Shown one piece after another: positions 1 to 6,510 of a stretch of 10,835 bases of DNA; within the stretch, counting starts at the first letter, position 1; the number at the start of each line of letters is the position of its first letter. The position numbers and the translations under genes were made by a program. The DNA is from Holophagales bacterium (GTDB lineage: Bacteria > Acidobacteriota > Holophagae > Holophagales > Holophagaceae). Under the pieces are notes generated by a model. That model was not told where the DNA came from. It saw nothing but the letters and a program-made list of their open reading frames with translations, and did no database searches. The DNA is taken from contig JAIRRD010000284.1 of assembly GCA_031256155.1 (NCBI GenBank), positions 1-10,835 of the forward strand. The letters run 5' to 3'.

Positions 1-1155
1 CGGATTACCTATTTGGACAGTGCGGTAAGCTCTCAGATGCCGGTTCAGGCGATTGAGCGGATGCGGCGCTATATGAGTCTGGAGCATACCAACGTACACC
101 GTGGTGTCTCAAGATTGAGCCAGGAGGCCACAGATCAATATGAAGTCGCACGCGAAAGAGTCAGGGCTTTAATAAACGCACACTCAAGCAAACAGGTCAT
201 CTGGACTCGCGGGGCCACAGAATCCATCAACCTGGTTGCCCAATCCTGGGGCAGAATGAACATTGAACAGGGTGATGAGATACTCCTGTCGGCAATGGAA
301 CACCACTCGAATATAGTCCCGTGGCAGCTACTGGCGGAAGAAAAAAGAGCTGTTATACGCGTGATACCAATGAACGATGAAGGTGAGCTGAGCCTGGACG
401 CGCTTGACAAGCTCATAACAGACCGTACAAAGCTCATTGGCGTTACACACGTTTCCAACGTGCTTGGCACCGTCAATCCGCTGAAAGAAATCATAGAAAC
501 AGCTCACTCAAAGGGTGTCCCGGTCTTGGTGGACGGCGCTCAGTCGGTTCCCCACATGAAAGTTGATGTTCAGAATCTGGACGCAGATTTCTTTGTGTTC
601 AGCGGCCACAAAATGTGCGGGCCTACAGGCATCGGCGTTCTGTACGCCAAACGGGAGCTGCTGGACGCAATGCCTCCATGGCAGGGCGGCGGCAGCATGA
701 TTCTCTCTGTGGAGTGGGAAAAAACGCAGTTCATGCCCCCACCAGCCAAGTTTGAGGCGGGGACGCCAAATATTACCGCGGCCATTGGTCTGGGGGCTTC
801 CATTGACTATTTGAACAGCATAGGCATGGATGAGATTGCCGCCTGGGAGCATCACCTGCTTGAAACCGCTACAGAAAAACTGATGGGCATACAGGGTCTG
901 AGAATCATTGGCAGCGCACGCGACAAGGCCAGCGTCCTTTCTTTTGTCCTGAAAGATATACACCCCCATGATGTTGGCAGTATTCTGGATTTGGAGGGTG
1001 TGGTAGTGAGAGCCGGTCATCACTGTGCTCAGCCCGTGATGAAGCGTTTTTCTGTCCCCGCCACTACGCGTGCGAGTTTCGCATTTTACAACAATGAAGA
1101 CGATATTGAAGCCCTTGTTTCCGCAATACACAAGGTCAAGGAGATTTTTTTGTGA
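1..1155 (+). CDS. sufS: Cysteine desulfurase, SufS-like (5' partial)
   Basis: This PLP-dependent cysteine desulfurase would take sulfur from L-cysteine as an enzyme persulfide and pass it to the Fe-S assembly scaffold in the cytoplasm. The reading frame is open from base 1 and already reads YLDSAVSSQMP, the family's N-terminal strand, so about 15-20 residues and the true start lie outside the window. Numbering from base 1, I see the cofactor region VLVDGAQSVPH near 175, the PLP lysine in SGHKM (K204), and the catalytic cysteine in RAGHHCAQP (C342), which matches the SufS/CsdA group. The C-terminus looks complete. The stop overlaps the GTG start of sufU by one register (GTGA), so the two are translationally coupled. 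A CsdA-type paralogue is the alternative, but the adjacent sufU favours SufS. Confidence 0.93.
   Translation, partial: RITYLDSAVSSQMPVQAIERMRRYMSLEHTNVHRGVSRLSQEATDQYEVARERVRALINAHSSKQVIWTRGATESINLVAQSWGRMNIEQGDEILLSAMEHHSNIVPWQLLAEEKRAVIRVIPMNDEGELSLDALDKLITDRTKLIGVTHVSNVLGTVNPLKEIIETAHSKGVPVLVDGAQSVPHMKVDVQNLDADFFVFSGHKMCGPTGIGVLYAKRELLDAMPPWQGGGSMILSVEWEKTQFMPPPAKFEAGTPNITAAIGLGASIDYLNSIGMDEIAAWEHHLLETATEKLMGIQGLRIIGSARDKASVLSFVLKDIHPHDVGSILDLEGVVVRAGHHCAQPVMKRFSVPATTRASFAFYNNEDDIEALVSAIHKVKEIFL
1138..1143 (+). promoter_or_regulatory. Ribosome binding site of sufU
   Basis: AAGGAG lies within the end of sufS and eight bases before the GTG at 1152. It supports that non-ATG start and the coupled reading of the two genes. 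Confidence 0.7.
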
Positions 1156-1601
1156 GTGATCCAAAAGAGCTGTATCAGCAAGTTATTCTTGAACACAACA
1201 AAAAACCCCGCAACTTTGGCAAATTGGAGCCATGCTCCCACCACGCCCACGGTCTCAATCCACTGTGCGGCGATGATATTGAATTGACGCTGGTGGTTGA
1301 AAACGACCGGATAACCGATATTAAATTTAGCGGCCATGGCTGCGCTATATCGCAGGCTTCAAGCTCTTTGATGACAGTCAACGTAAAAGGCAAATCGGTC
1401 GCCGAAGCCGAAATTATTGCCGCACAATTCCGCGAAATGATTCGCGGAGACCTGGACCCCTCAAAAGACCAGAATGCTCTGGGCAAACTATCGCTCTTTC
1501 AGGGCGTAAAAGACCTGCCCAGCCGCGTCAAATGCGCTGTTCTCCCATGGGCCACTCTGCAGAGTGCAGTCAAGGGCGAAGTTATAACCAGCACGGAGTA
1601 A
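1152..1601 (+). CDS. sufU: SufU-type Fe-S assembly sulfur acceptor
   Basis: At 149 residues this is a zinc-dependent sulfur-transfer partner of SufS, of the SufU branch of the IscU/NifU-N fold. The zinc/sulfur ligands are visible: C39 and D41 in LCGDD, C64 in GHGCAIS, and C128 in RVKCAVLPW. The last motif replaces the His-Cys motif of IscU. The stretch between about 95 and 127 is the longer loop typical of SufU. Translation starts at GTG inside the sufS stop, with AAGGAG at 1138-1143 as a good ribosome binding site eight bases upstream. Position directly after sufS supports a functional pair. In well-studied Firmicutes SufU activates SufS by ligand exchange; the same role here is inferred. 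Confidence 0.92.
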   Translation: MSDPKELYQQVILEHNKKPRNFGKLEPCSHHAHGLNPLCGDDIELTLVVENDRITDIKFSGHGCAISQASSSLMTVNVKGKSVAEAEIIAAQFREMIRGDLDPSKDQNALGKLSLFQGVKDLPSRVKCAVLPWATLQSAVKGEVITSTE

Positions 1602-1605
1602 ACTC

Positions 1606-2154
1606 ATGCCCAGGATTGCTGAAATTGAATACACGTCCAATCCCAATGCCGTAAAATTCATATTAAAAGAACCCGTGGCCTTTAGCGTTCCGCGCATTTT
1701 CCCCAGCCCTGAAATCGCTCAGGCCGACCCTCTGGCCAAAGCGCTGTTTGAGGTTGGCGGCATTGAATCGCTCGTGATGATAGACAAGTGGATTACAGTC
1801 ACCAAGGACGATGGCACCGAGTGGAACAAACTGCTGCCAAAGCTGGCTCCTTTTATACGCCAGGCTCCATCAATAGCCATCGACAGTGAAAAACCAGGGA
1901 TGTCTATCAACAGCGGTGCCCAGGATGACCCATTCCTGCAAAAAGTCTTTGCCGTACTAAAAGAGCGTATATACCCCTTCATGGCGGCGGATGGTGGAGG
2001 TATGGAAATCGTTTCAAGGAGCGGCAAGCAGGTGATGATCCGCTACACAGGTGCCTGCCAGAACTGTCCTGCCGGCCTCGCGGGAACGCTTATGGCCATA
2101 GAAGGAATGTTAAGAGCCGAAGTGGACCCTGAAATTAAAGTGATTACTATATAG
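1606..2154 (+). CDS. Nfu-family Fe-S carrier (Nfu_N plus NifU C-terminal domain)
   Basis: This 182-residue protein probably carries Fe-S clusters to client enzymes. Residues 5-90 fit the Nfu N-terminal domain (start IEYTSNPNAVKFIL). Residues 110-182 fit the NifU C-terminal domain with the cluster-binding CQNC (C151, C154), preceded by the family signature PFMAADGGGMEI. The two-domain layout is the one known from mitochondrial and some bacterial Nfu proteins. The ATG at 1606 is four bases after the sufU stop, with GGAG at 1595-1598 as ribosome binding site, so it is the third gene of the operon. Likely local clients are the ferredoxin, the oxidoreductase, MoaA and lipoyl synthase, but this is only inferred from proximity. 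Confidence 0.88.
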   Translation: MPRIAEIEYTSNPNAVKFILKEPVAFSVPRIFPSPEIAQADPLAKALFEVGGIESLVMIDKWITVTKDDGTEWNKLLPKLAPFIRQAPSIAIDSEKPGMSINSGAQDDPFLQKVFAVLKERIYPFMAADGGGMEIVSRSGKQVMIRYTGACQNCPAGLAGTLMAIEGMLRAEVDPEIKVITI

Positions 2155-2169
2155 CTGTTTTCGCTTGTA

Positions 2170-2200
2170 TGGCAGTTTAACTTTGAGAAGCCAAACTGCT
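2170..2200. repeat. Imperfect hairpin between convergent operons (family D, copy 1)
   Basis: GCAGTTT (2172-2178) pairs with AAACTGC (2193-2199). After a 2x2 mismatch, CTT pairs with AAG around a TGAG loop. It fills most of the 46-bp gap between the convergent nfu and moaD-like genes, so it may end transcription in both directions, although no clear T-run follows. A relative sits at 5338-5370 on the opposite strand. Confidence 0.6.
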
Positions 2201-2398
2201 CTAGCCCCCGCTCAGCAAGTGAATCACCTTAACAATTGCTCCGTCCGGCACTTTTGCGGCGGAGTAGTGTTCTTTTGAAATGTGTTCTTCGCCAAGTGTG
2301 ACAATTAACATTGGAAATTTGTATTTTTTGGCGTCCAATATATCCTGAATGGTCATGCCATCGCGCCATTCCATGGGGTCATCGTTTACTTTAATCAT
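2201..2398 (-). CDS. MoaD/ThiS-like small sulfur-carrier protein
   Basis: At 65 residues this has the size and shape of a beta-grasp sulfur carrier. It ends in the diagnostic Gly-Gly (HLLSGG), the site that is adenylated and thiocarboxylated in MoaD and ThiS. The middle reads PMLIVTLGEEHISKEHY and the end PDGAIVKVIHLLSGG, which matches the family's last strands. Its ATG overlaps the stop of the upstream oxidoreductase gene as ATGA, so it is the third gene of that operon and translationally coupled. Small MoaD-like genes beside AOR-family genes are a known arrangement. The likely role is donating sulfur to the dithiolene of the pterin cofactor. A ThiS-type role in thiamine synthesis is less likely because no thi genes are nearby. 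Confidence 0.82.
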   Translation of the reverse strand: MIKVNDDPMEWRDGMTIQDILDAKKYKFPMLIVTLGEEHISKEHYSAAKVPDGAIVKVIHLLSGG

Positions 2399-4641
2399 GT
2401 CTGTGAAAGCAGTGGCTCGACCACTTCCAATACCTCCGGGAAGTCAATTCCAAGCTCCTTGATCCTCTCGTAAGTGGGAACGCCATTGGGTGTCCAGCCG
2501 CGGCGTTTATATACCGCATCAGTCAGTTTTTCATATCTGTCTGTCCGCCAGGCCCTATGGGCGGCCACTTTTTCTTCCAGAGTCATTTTTGCAGGTTCCA
2601 AACCCATTTCGTCAATAATCTGTTGATCGTATCTTTCCTCGCGACTTGTGTATTCTTCATTGCTGACAGGTCCCATTGACCTGTAGGGCGCTTTGTCGTG
2701 AATCCTCAAACCCTTGCCCATTCTGATGTTGAATATTCGCTGGAAATTATAGACTCGGGCCGATTGGTTGAGCATATCTTCCACAGTAATGTTTGTACCC
2801 AGCATAGCGCCATGCATGGCCAGATAGTTTTCAACGTGTTCAGGAATTTTGTGCGGTTCATGGCGCAAGTGGTTGTCCTTTGGGGAAACATCGTTCCATG
2901 GCAGCTTGCACCATCCGTTGAGACCAAACCATGTACGCCACAGGGGGAAGTAGTACAGTGCCTCGGCCTTGTCCTCAAAAGTTGGCAGTTGCTTGTTGAC
3001 CATGTCCATGAAAATCAGCCAGGCCTCATCATGCTGAGGGCCTTTGTTGGTCATGGCATAGCCGCCCTGCTGGGCAAGGCTTTCTTTGGAAAGATACTGA
3101 CTGTATTCCAGCCCCTTGTTTTCCATGCCGATGTCTTCAAGTAGGGCTGGATCGCCCCAACCGCGATCCGCAAAGAACTGCTTCATCTTGTGAACACCCA
3201 GACCGACAATCCTGCCAAAGCCCTCGCCGTGAGCCATCTGGTGCATAAGTTCCAGATCGGCTTCCCAGTTGCCCCAATTCAACTCCAGACCGTCTGTCCG
3301 TTCCTTGTTTAATATACCGCGCTGGTAGCATTCCATGACAAAAGCGCAGATCGTACCCCAGGTAATAGTGCAGATGCCGTAAGTATCGCAGTAAAAGTTC
3401 AATTCCAAAATAGCTTCCGCATCAAATATGCCTGCGTTGGATCCTAGCCCCCCTACATTTTCGTACTCAGGGCCGTCAACAGTCACTACATGGCCTTTAT
3501 AAGGCCCTGTGCGAAGCGTCAGCCCATCGGCCCCTTTAGCGCAGGCCATTGAACAGCCATACCAGCAGCCGTCATTGGTGCGTTGTGTACAGCGCATATC
3601 CCAGATGTATGAAGCTATCTTGTGTGTCTCAGGATGAGAGCCGTACTGGAAATTCATCACAGGTAGCAAGTCATAGGCGTCCATGATTTCAACAATATGG
3701 GCTGTGCCATTGCGGCGCATCACGCATTGGCTGGGGTCCAGTTCCCGCAGTTCCCTATGCAGCTTAATACCCGTCTTAGCTATGGTTTCAAAATCAGCCG
3801 GGTGGTTGCTGTCGCCTTTGACAACAGGCCCGCGAATGACAATGGCCTTAATCCGTTTGTTTCTTAAAACAGTCCCTATGCCACCGCGGCCGGCTTGTTT
3901 CAGCCTTATGCAGCCGCGCCGCTTGTCGAACCAGGAGAAGTTGAGCATACCTATCAAGCTGTTATCAGCGGCGCTGCCAGCGCTAACAACGCTAATATTG
4001 ACCTTGTCAGCTTCGTTTTCCGCGTACATTTCTGTTAATAGCTCTGCCAATATATGGCTGTCCAACGGCTCCAGCGGACATTCCTCAATGCTGACAGTCC
4101 CATTTTGTCCATCAATAAAAATTAAAATATCCTTCTCCGACTTTCCTTGAATTTCCAGAAAGTCATAGCCGCTGAATTTGAGCAGAGGGCCAAAATATCC
4201 GCCGACATTGCTGTCTATGGGTATCTCTGTCTGGGGTGAAATAGTCACCACAATTGACTTTCCACTGCCTGGGTACTGGGTGATCCCGGACATCGGGCCG
4301 GGACTGATGATAATTTCGTTTTCAGGATCACACCACCTGGTCTTTGGAGTTACAGCGTGCCATAGCTGCCATAGTCCAAAACCGCGGCCTCCGATGAAAA
4401 TATCCTTCATCGTTTGCGTAACAGGCTGTTCTTTGATTTCCAGCGTACTGACATTAATATACATGCCGCGATGGCAATATCCACGCTCCGGCAATTTGGG
4501 CGTGAATGTGGTCTCTTTCAGGAGACGATGCGCGGCCCGCAGTTTTGCGACGTCTGTGTCGCACTCTGTGCGATGGCGGTAATTGGTTTCAACACGATGA
4601 AATGCGAGATAATCTGTCAATCCGGCATATGGGTTGCCCAT
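2395..4641 (-). CDS. AOR-family tungsten/molybdenum oxidoreductase (aldehyde:ferredoxin oxidoreductase-like)
   Basis: This 748-residue protein belongs to the family that oxidises aldehydes to acids with a bis-pterin W/Mo cofactor and one 4Fe-4S cluster, passing electrons to ferredoxin. Family landmarks: FIGGRGFGLWQLW (82-94), SPGPMSG (113-119), GGYFGPLLKFSGYD (147-160), GRGGIGTVLRNKRIKAIVIRG in the 250-271 stretch, GGLGSNAGIFD (397-407). Cluster ligands are probably C359, C363, C367 and C578 (GLNGWCKLPW). The first three are spaced C-x3-C-x3-C rather than the usual C-x2-C-x3-C. There is also an extra segment of about 55 residues before the normal N-terminal strand, and the protein is longer than the roughly 600-residue archaeal enzymes. 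The start at 4641 has AGGAG six bases upstream. It lies 15 bp after the ferredoxin gene, its likely electron acceptor. Substrate unknown; E. coli YdhV and BamB are other branches of the family. Confidence 0.88.
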   Translation of the reverse strand: MGNPYAGLTDYLAFHRVETNYRHRTECDTDVAKLRAAHRLLKETTFTPKLPERGYCHRGMYINVSTLEIKEQPVTQTMKDIFIGGRGFGLWQLWHAVTPKTRWCDPENEIIISPGPMSGITQYPGSGKSIVVTISPQTEIPIDSNVGGYFGPLLKFSGYDFLEIQGKSEKDILIFIDGQNGTVSIEECPLEPLDSHILAELLTEMYAENEADKVNISVVSAGSAADNSLIGMLNFSWFDKRRGCIRLKQAGRGGIGTVLRNKRIKAIVIRGPVVKGDSNHPADFETIAKTGIKLHRELRELDPSQCVMRRNGTAHIVEIMDAYDLLPVMNFQYGSHPETHKIASYIWDMRCTQRTNDGCWYGCSMACAKGADGLTLRTGPYKGHVVTVDGPEYENVGGLGSNAGIFDAEAILELNFYCDTYGICTITWGTICAFVMECYQRGILNKERTDGLELNWGNWEADLELMHQMAHGEGFGRIVGLGVHKMKQFFADRGWGDPALLEDIGMENKGLEYSQYLSKESLAQQGGYAMTNKGPQHDEAWLIFMDMVNKQLPTFEDKAEALYYFPLWRTWFGLNGWCKLPWNDVSPKDNHLRHEPHKIPEHVENYLAMHGAMLGTNITVEDMLNQSARVYNFQRIFNIRMGKGLRIHDKAPYRSMGPVSNEEYTSREERYDQQIIDEMGLEPAKMTLEEKVAAHRAWRTDRYEKLTDAVYKRRGWTPNGVPTYERIKELGIDFPEVLEVVEPLLSQT

Positions 4642-4656
4642 CTTAAACTCCTGCTA

Positions 4657-5079
4657 TCAAATAATCCGTGGTGATGGAGCGGGGACTTCTGCTATTTCAA
4701 GAGCCGCCTTAGGACATGCTTTCAAACAAATGCCACAGGCAATACATTTGTATGGCTCCAGCCATTCCGGGTTTCGCTCAAAAACATTTTTTTCACAAAA
4801 GCCAACACACGTATAACAGCCAACGCACAATTTTTTATCCAACAGAACAATGCCCTTTTTGTTGCGTTTCAGAGCATCTGCGGGGCAAACCACCACACAA
4901 TCTCCGCATTGGTCGCAGACAATCGCACGGCATTCACCATTTTCCAACAAACGGATGTGCAGGGCGGCCCGCAAAGGATCGTTGTGCTTAAAAACCTTGG
5001 AGGCACAGGCTGACTCACATTCATGACCGCAATCGCGGCCATAATTGCATTTGTCAACGTCAATTTTGAGAGTTTTCAT
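4657..5079 (-). CDS. Polyferredoxin electron-transfer subunit, four Fe-S cluster motifs
   Basis: The 140-residue protein has three classic 4Fe-4S motifs: C55-x2-C-x2-C-x3-C65 (CDQCGDCVVVC), C85/88/91/95 (CVGCYTCVGFC) and C112/115/118/122 (CIACGICLKAC). A fourth, non-standard set of cysteines lies near the N-terminus (C11, C17, C21, C25). This resembles the iron-sulfur subunits that accompany AOR-like enzymes (AorA, YdhY, BamC types). It is cytoplasmic, with no signal peptide. It is the first gene of the minus-strand operon, 15 bp ahead of the oxidoreductase, so it probably moves electrons from that enzyme to a cellular carrier. A purine-rich AAGGGGG about ten bases before the ATG serves as ribosome binding site. 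The promoter must lie in the palindrome-rich spacer to its right. Confidence 0.88.
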   Translation of the reverse strand: MKTLKIDVDKCNYGRDCGHECESACASKVFKHNDPLRAALHIRLLENGECRAIVCDQCGDCVVVCPADALKRNKKGIVLLDKKLCVGCYTCVGFCEKNVFERNPEWLEPYKCIACGICLKACPKAALEIAEVPAPSPRII

Positions 5080-5137
5080 TTCAGATTGCCCCCTTAAATC
5101 TAAGGACTGCTAAACAACTCGCATTAGTAATTTTAGT

Positions 5138-5186
5138 TTGTAATGCTCACTTAACGGCAGTCAAAGCCCACCTACAAGCATTATAG
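5138..5186. repeat. Imperfect palindrome, family A copy 1
   Basis: TAATGCT (5141-5147) pairs with AGCATTA (5177-5183), with an inner GGC/GCC pair. The central part (TTAACGGC, then AGTC, then CACCTA) lines up with the better-preserved hairpin at 5200-5241, suggesting a diverged duplicate. It is the first of six palindromic units in the 322-bp spacer at 5080-5401, which otherwise holds only the divergent promoter regions. Confidence 0.55.
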
Positions 5187-5199
5187 CAATTTGCGCCTT

Positions 5200-5241
5200 C
5201 ATAGTCCATTTACGGCGAGTCAAGCTCGCCTATGGACTATG
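5200..5241. repeat. Long two-part hairpin, family A copy 2
   Basis: The outer arms CATAGTCCAT (5200-5209) and ATGGACTATG (5232-5241) are a perfect 10-bp inverted repeat. Inside, GGCGAG (5214-5219) pairs with CTCGCC (5225-5230) across TCAAG. No T-run follows on either strand, so it does not look like a simple intrinsic terminator. Confidence 0.75.
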
Positions 5242-5245
5242 AGCG

Positions 5246-5271
5246 GCCGTGATTCGCAAGCGAATCACGGC
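5246..5271. repeat. Perfect 12-bp palindrome, family B copy 1
   Basis: GCCGTGATTCGC (5246-5257) and GCGAATCACGGC (5260-5271) are perfect inverted repeats separated by AA. It abuts the next hairpin and has a diverged relative at 5311-5338. Confidence 0.75.
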
Positions 5272-5305
5272 ATAGCGGTTTAACTACAATAAGTTAAACC
5301 GCTAT
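5272..5305. repeat. Perfect 14-bp-arm hairpin, family C copy 1
   Basis: ATAGCGGTTTAACT (5272-5285) pairs perfectly with AGTTAAACCGCTAT (5292-5305) around the loop ACAATA. A second copy with the same loop and 30 of 34 identical bases lies at 6411-6444. Confidence 0.8.
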
Positions 5306-5310
5306 ACACA

Positions 5311-5338
5311 ACCATGATTTGCAAACAAACCTTGGCAT
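5311..5338. repeat. Diverged palindrome, family B copy 2
   Basis: By hand alignment 20 of 28 positions match 5246-5273. Seven of the eight differences are transitions, and those removing CG dinucleotides are prominent. The fold is kept with two mismatches (CCA with TGG and TTTG with CAAA), so it is probably an older copy of the same unit. Confidence 0.5.
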
Positions 5339-5370
5339 GACAGTTCAGCTTTTGAAAAGTCGAACTGCCA
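5338..5370. repeat. Imperfect hairpin, family D copy 2
   Basis: CAGTTC (5341-5346) pairs with GAACTG (5362-5367). After one mismatch, GCTTT pairs with AAAGT (including a G-T pair) around a short loop. Read on the minus strand it matches the hairpin at 2170-2200 (GGCAGTT, ACTTT, AAGC, AACTG in order). It is 32 bp upstream of the moaA-like start. Confidence 0.6.
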
Positions 5371-5401
5371 TAATGAATGTTATCCTTATTGCCTCAGTTG
5401 G

Positions 5402-6406
5402 ATGAAGTCATTGACCAAAAAATCTGGAAAAAATACCGACATCCTCCAAGACGCGCATGGGCGTATTATTAATTATTTAAGAATTTCTGTCACCGACCGA
5501 TGTGATTTGAGATGCACATACTGTATGCCAGCTGAAGGTGTGCCACAACTAAATCATAGCGAGATTCTGAGGTTTGAAGAAATTGAAGCCGTTGTCAGGG
5601 TTGGCGCTGAACTTGGGATTAAAAACGCACGGATAACTGGCGGTGAGCCGCTGACACGAGCGGGAATCACAAGTCTGATACAAAAATTGTCCGTCATACC
5701 CGGCTTAAAGGATTTGTCAATAACCACAAACGGTGTCTTGTTTTCCAAAATGGGATTCCCGCTGCGCGAAGCTGGTCTCAGGCGCGTCAATTTTGGTATT
5801 TCCAGCTTGAATTCAGATATTTATTACAAACTCACCAGATCAAGCCGTCTGCCTGAAGCGCTTGAGGGCTTAGAAGCCGCGATAAAACTGGGTTTTGAGC
5901 CAATAAAGTTAAATGTAGTGGTAATACGTGGAATCAATGAGGATTTAAGCGATTTTATAACCCTGGTCAAAGAAAAGCCCGTACATGTCCGTTTTATTGA
6001 GTACATGCGGATTGGGGCCGCCGACTATTCGTCTTCATTTGTACCCGCTTCAGAAATACGCAGGCAGATAGGCGCCGCTGTGGAATTGGAACCACTGAAC
6101 GCGCCCGTTGGGTGTGGGCCTATTCAAAACGCCTGGCGCGTTTCCGGTGGACAAGGAAGTATAGCAATCATAGCCCCTGTGACAGAACACGTATGCGAGT
6201 ATTGCAACCGTCTGCGACTTACAGCGGACGGACACTTGCGCCCCTGTCTTTTTTCTGCGGATGAAATAGACATCAAACCGGCCCTGCGTCCGGCTTTCAA
6301 TACTGAAATGTTAAAGTCTCTGTTTGTGGAAGCCACTCAAAAAAAACCAGGAAATCTGCGTGAAACAACGGATTTTGGAAGAAGCATGTCGCAGATAGGA
6401 GGATGA
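5402..6406 (+). CDS. moaA: GTP 3',8-cyclase-like radical SAM protein (MoaA)
   Basis: At 334 residues this is the length of MoaA, which converts GTP to 3',8-cyclo-GTP in the first step of molybdopterin synthesis. The N-terminal SAM-cluster motif is C34-x3-C38-x2-C41 (RCDLRCTYC), followed by ARITGGEPL (76-84). The second, GTP-binding cluster is C265-x2-C268 and C282 (CEYCNRLRLTADGHLRPC). The protein ends in the conserved SQIGG. Where most MoaA proteins read VSLDSL, this one has GISSLNSD (132-139). I see no good Shine-Dalgarno before the ATG at 5402. It is transcribed divergently from the ferredoxin/AOR/MoaD-like operon, so it probably supplies the pterin for that W/Mo enzyme. With one mismatch in a signature strand, an AOR-associated MoaA paralogue is possible. 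Confidence 0.88.
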   Translation: MKSLTKKSGKNTDILQDAHGRIINYLRISVTDRCDLRCTYCMPAEGVPQLNHSEILRFEEIEAVVRVGAELGIKNARITGGEPLTRAGITSLIQKLSVIPGLKDLSITTNGVLFSKMGFPLREAGLRRVNFGISSLNSDIYYKLTRSSRLPEALEGLEAAIKLGFEPIKLNVVVIRGINEDLSDFITLVKEKPVHVRFIEYMRIGAADYSSSFVPASEIRRQIGAAVELEPLNAPVGCGPIQNAWRVSGGQGSIAIIAPVTEHVCEYCNRLRLTADGHLRPCLFSADEIDIKPALRPAFNTEMLKSLFVEATQKKPGNLRETTDFGRSMSQIGG

Positions 6407-6410
6407 TGCT

Positions 6411-6444
6411 ATATCGGTTCAAGTACAATAAGTTAAAGCGCTAT
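6411..6444. repeat. Family C hairpin copy 2, immediately after moaA
   Basis: The arms ATATCGGTTCAAGT and AGTTAAAGCGCTAT flank ACAATA, matching 30 of 34 bases of the hairpin at 5272-5305 but with mismatches in the stem. It starts five bases after the moaA stop and ends where the IS200-like element appears to begin. The two family C copies therefore flank moaA. Confidence 0.65.
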
Positions 6445-6459
6445 ATCACTGTCGCACTT

Positions 6460-6479
6460 TGGGAGTGTACAAGCTCCCA
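6460..6479. repeat. Left-end hairpin of the IS200-like element
   Basis: TGGGAG (6460-6465) pairs with CTCCCA (6474-6479) around an eight-base loop, about 30 bp before the tnpA start. It is the probable TnpA recognition structure at the left end. Confidence 0.55.
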
Positions 6480-6510
6480 GCTTTAGCATCGTTGGAATAC
6501 TATTGAGGCA

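Noticed and set aside
508..1164. Long minus-strand open frame opposite sufS and similar frames opposite the AOR gene
   Set aside because: The translations show no recognisable domain and lie wholly over genes with strong family motifs, so they are shadows.
2395..4641. Assigning the oxidoreductase specifically as benzoyl-CoA reductase subunit BamB
   Set aside because: No other bam genes are present, and the sequence supports only the wider AOR superfamily.
5200..5305. Hairpins as simple rho-independent terminators
   Set aside because: No T-run follows on either strand, and the position between divergent gene starts does not call for a terminator.
5138..5370. Palindrome run as a CRISPR array
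   Set aside because: Unit lengths and sequences differ, and there are no constant repeats with unique spacers.
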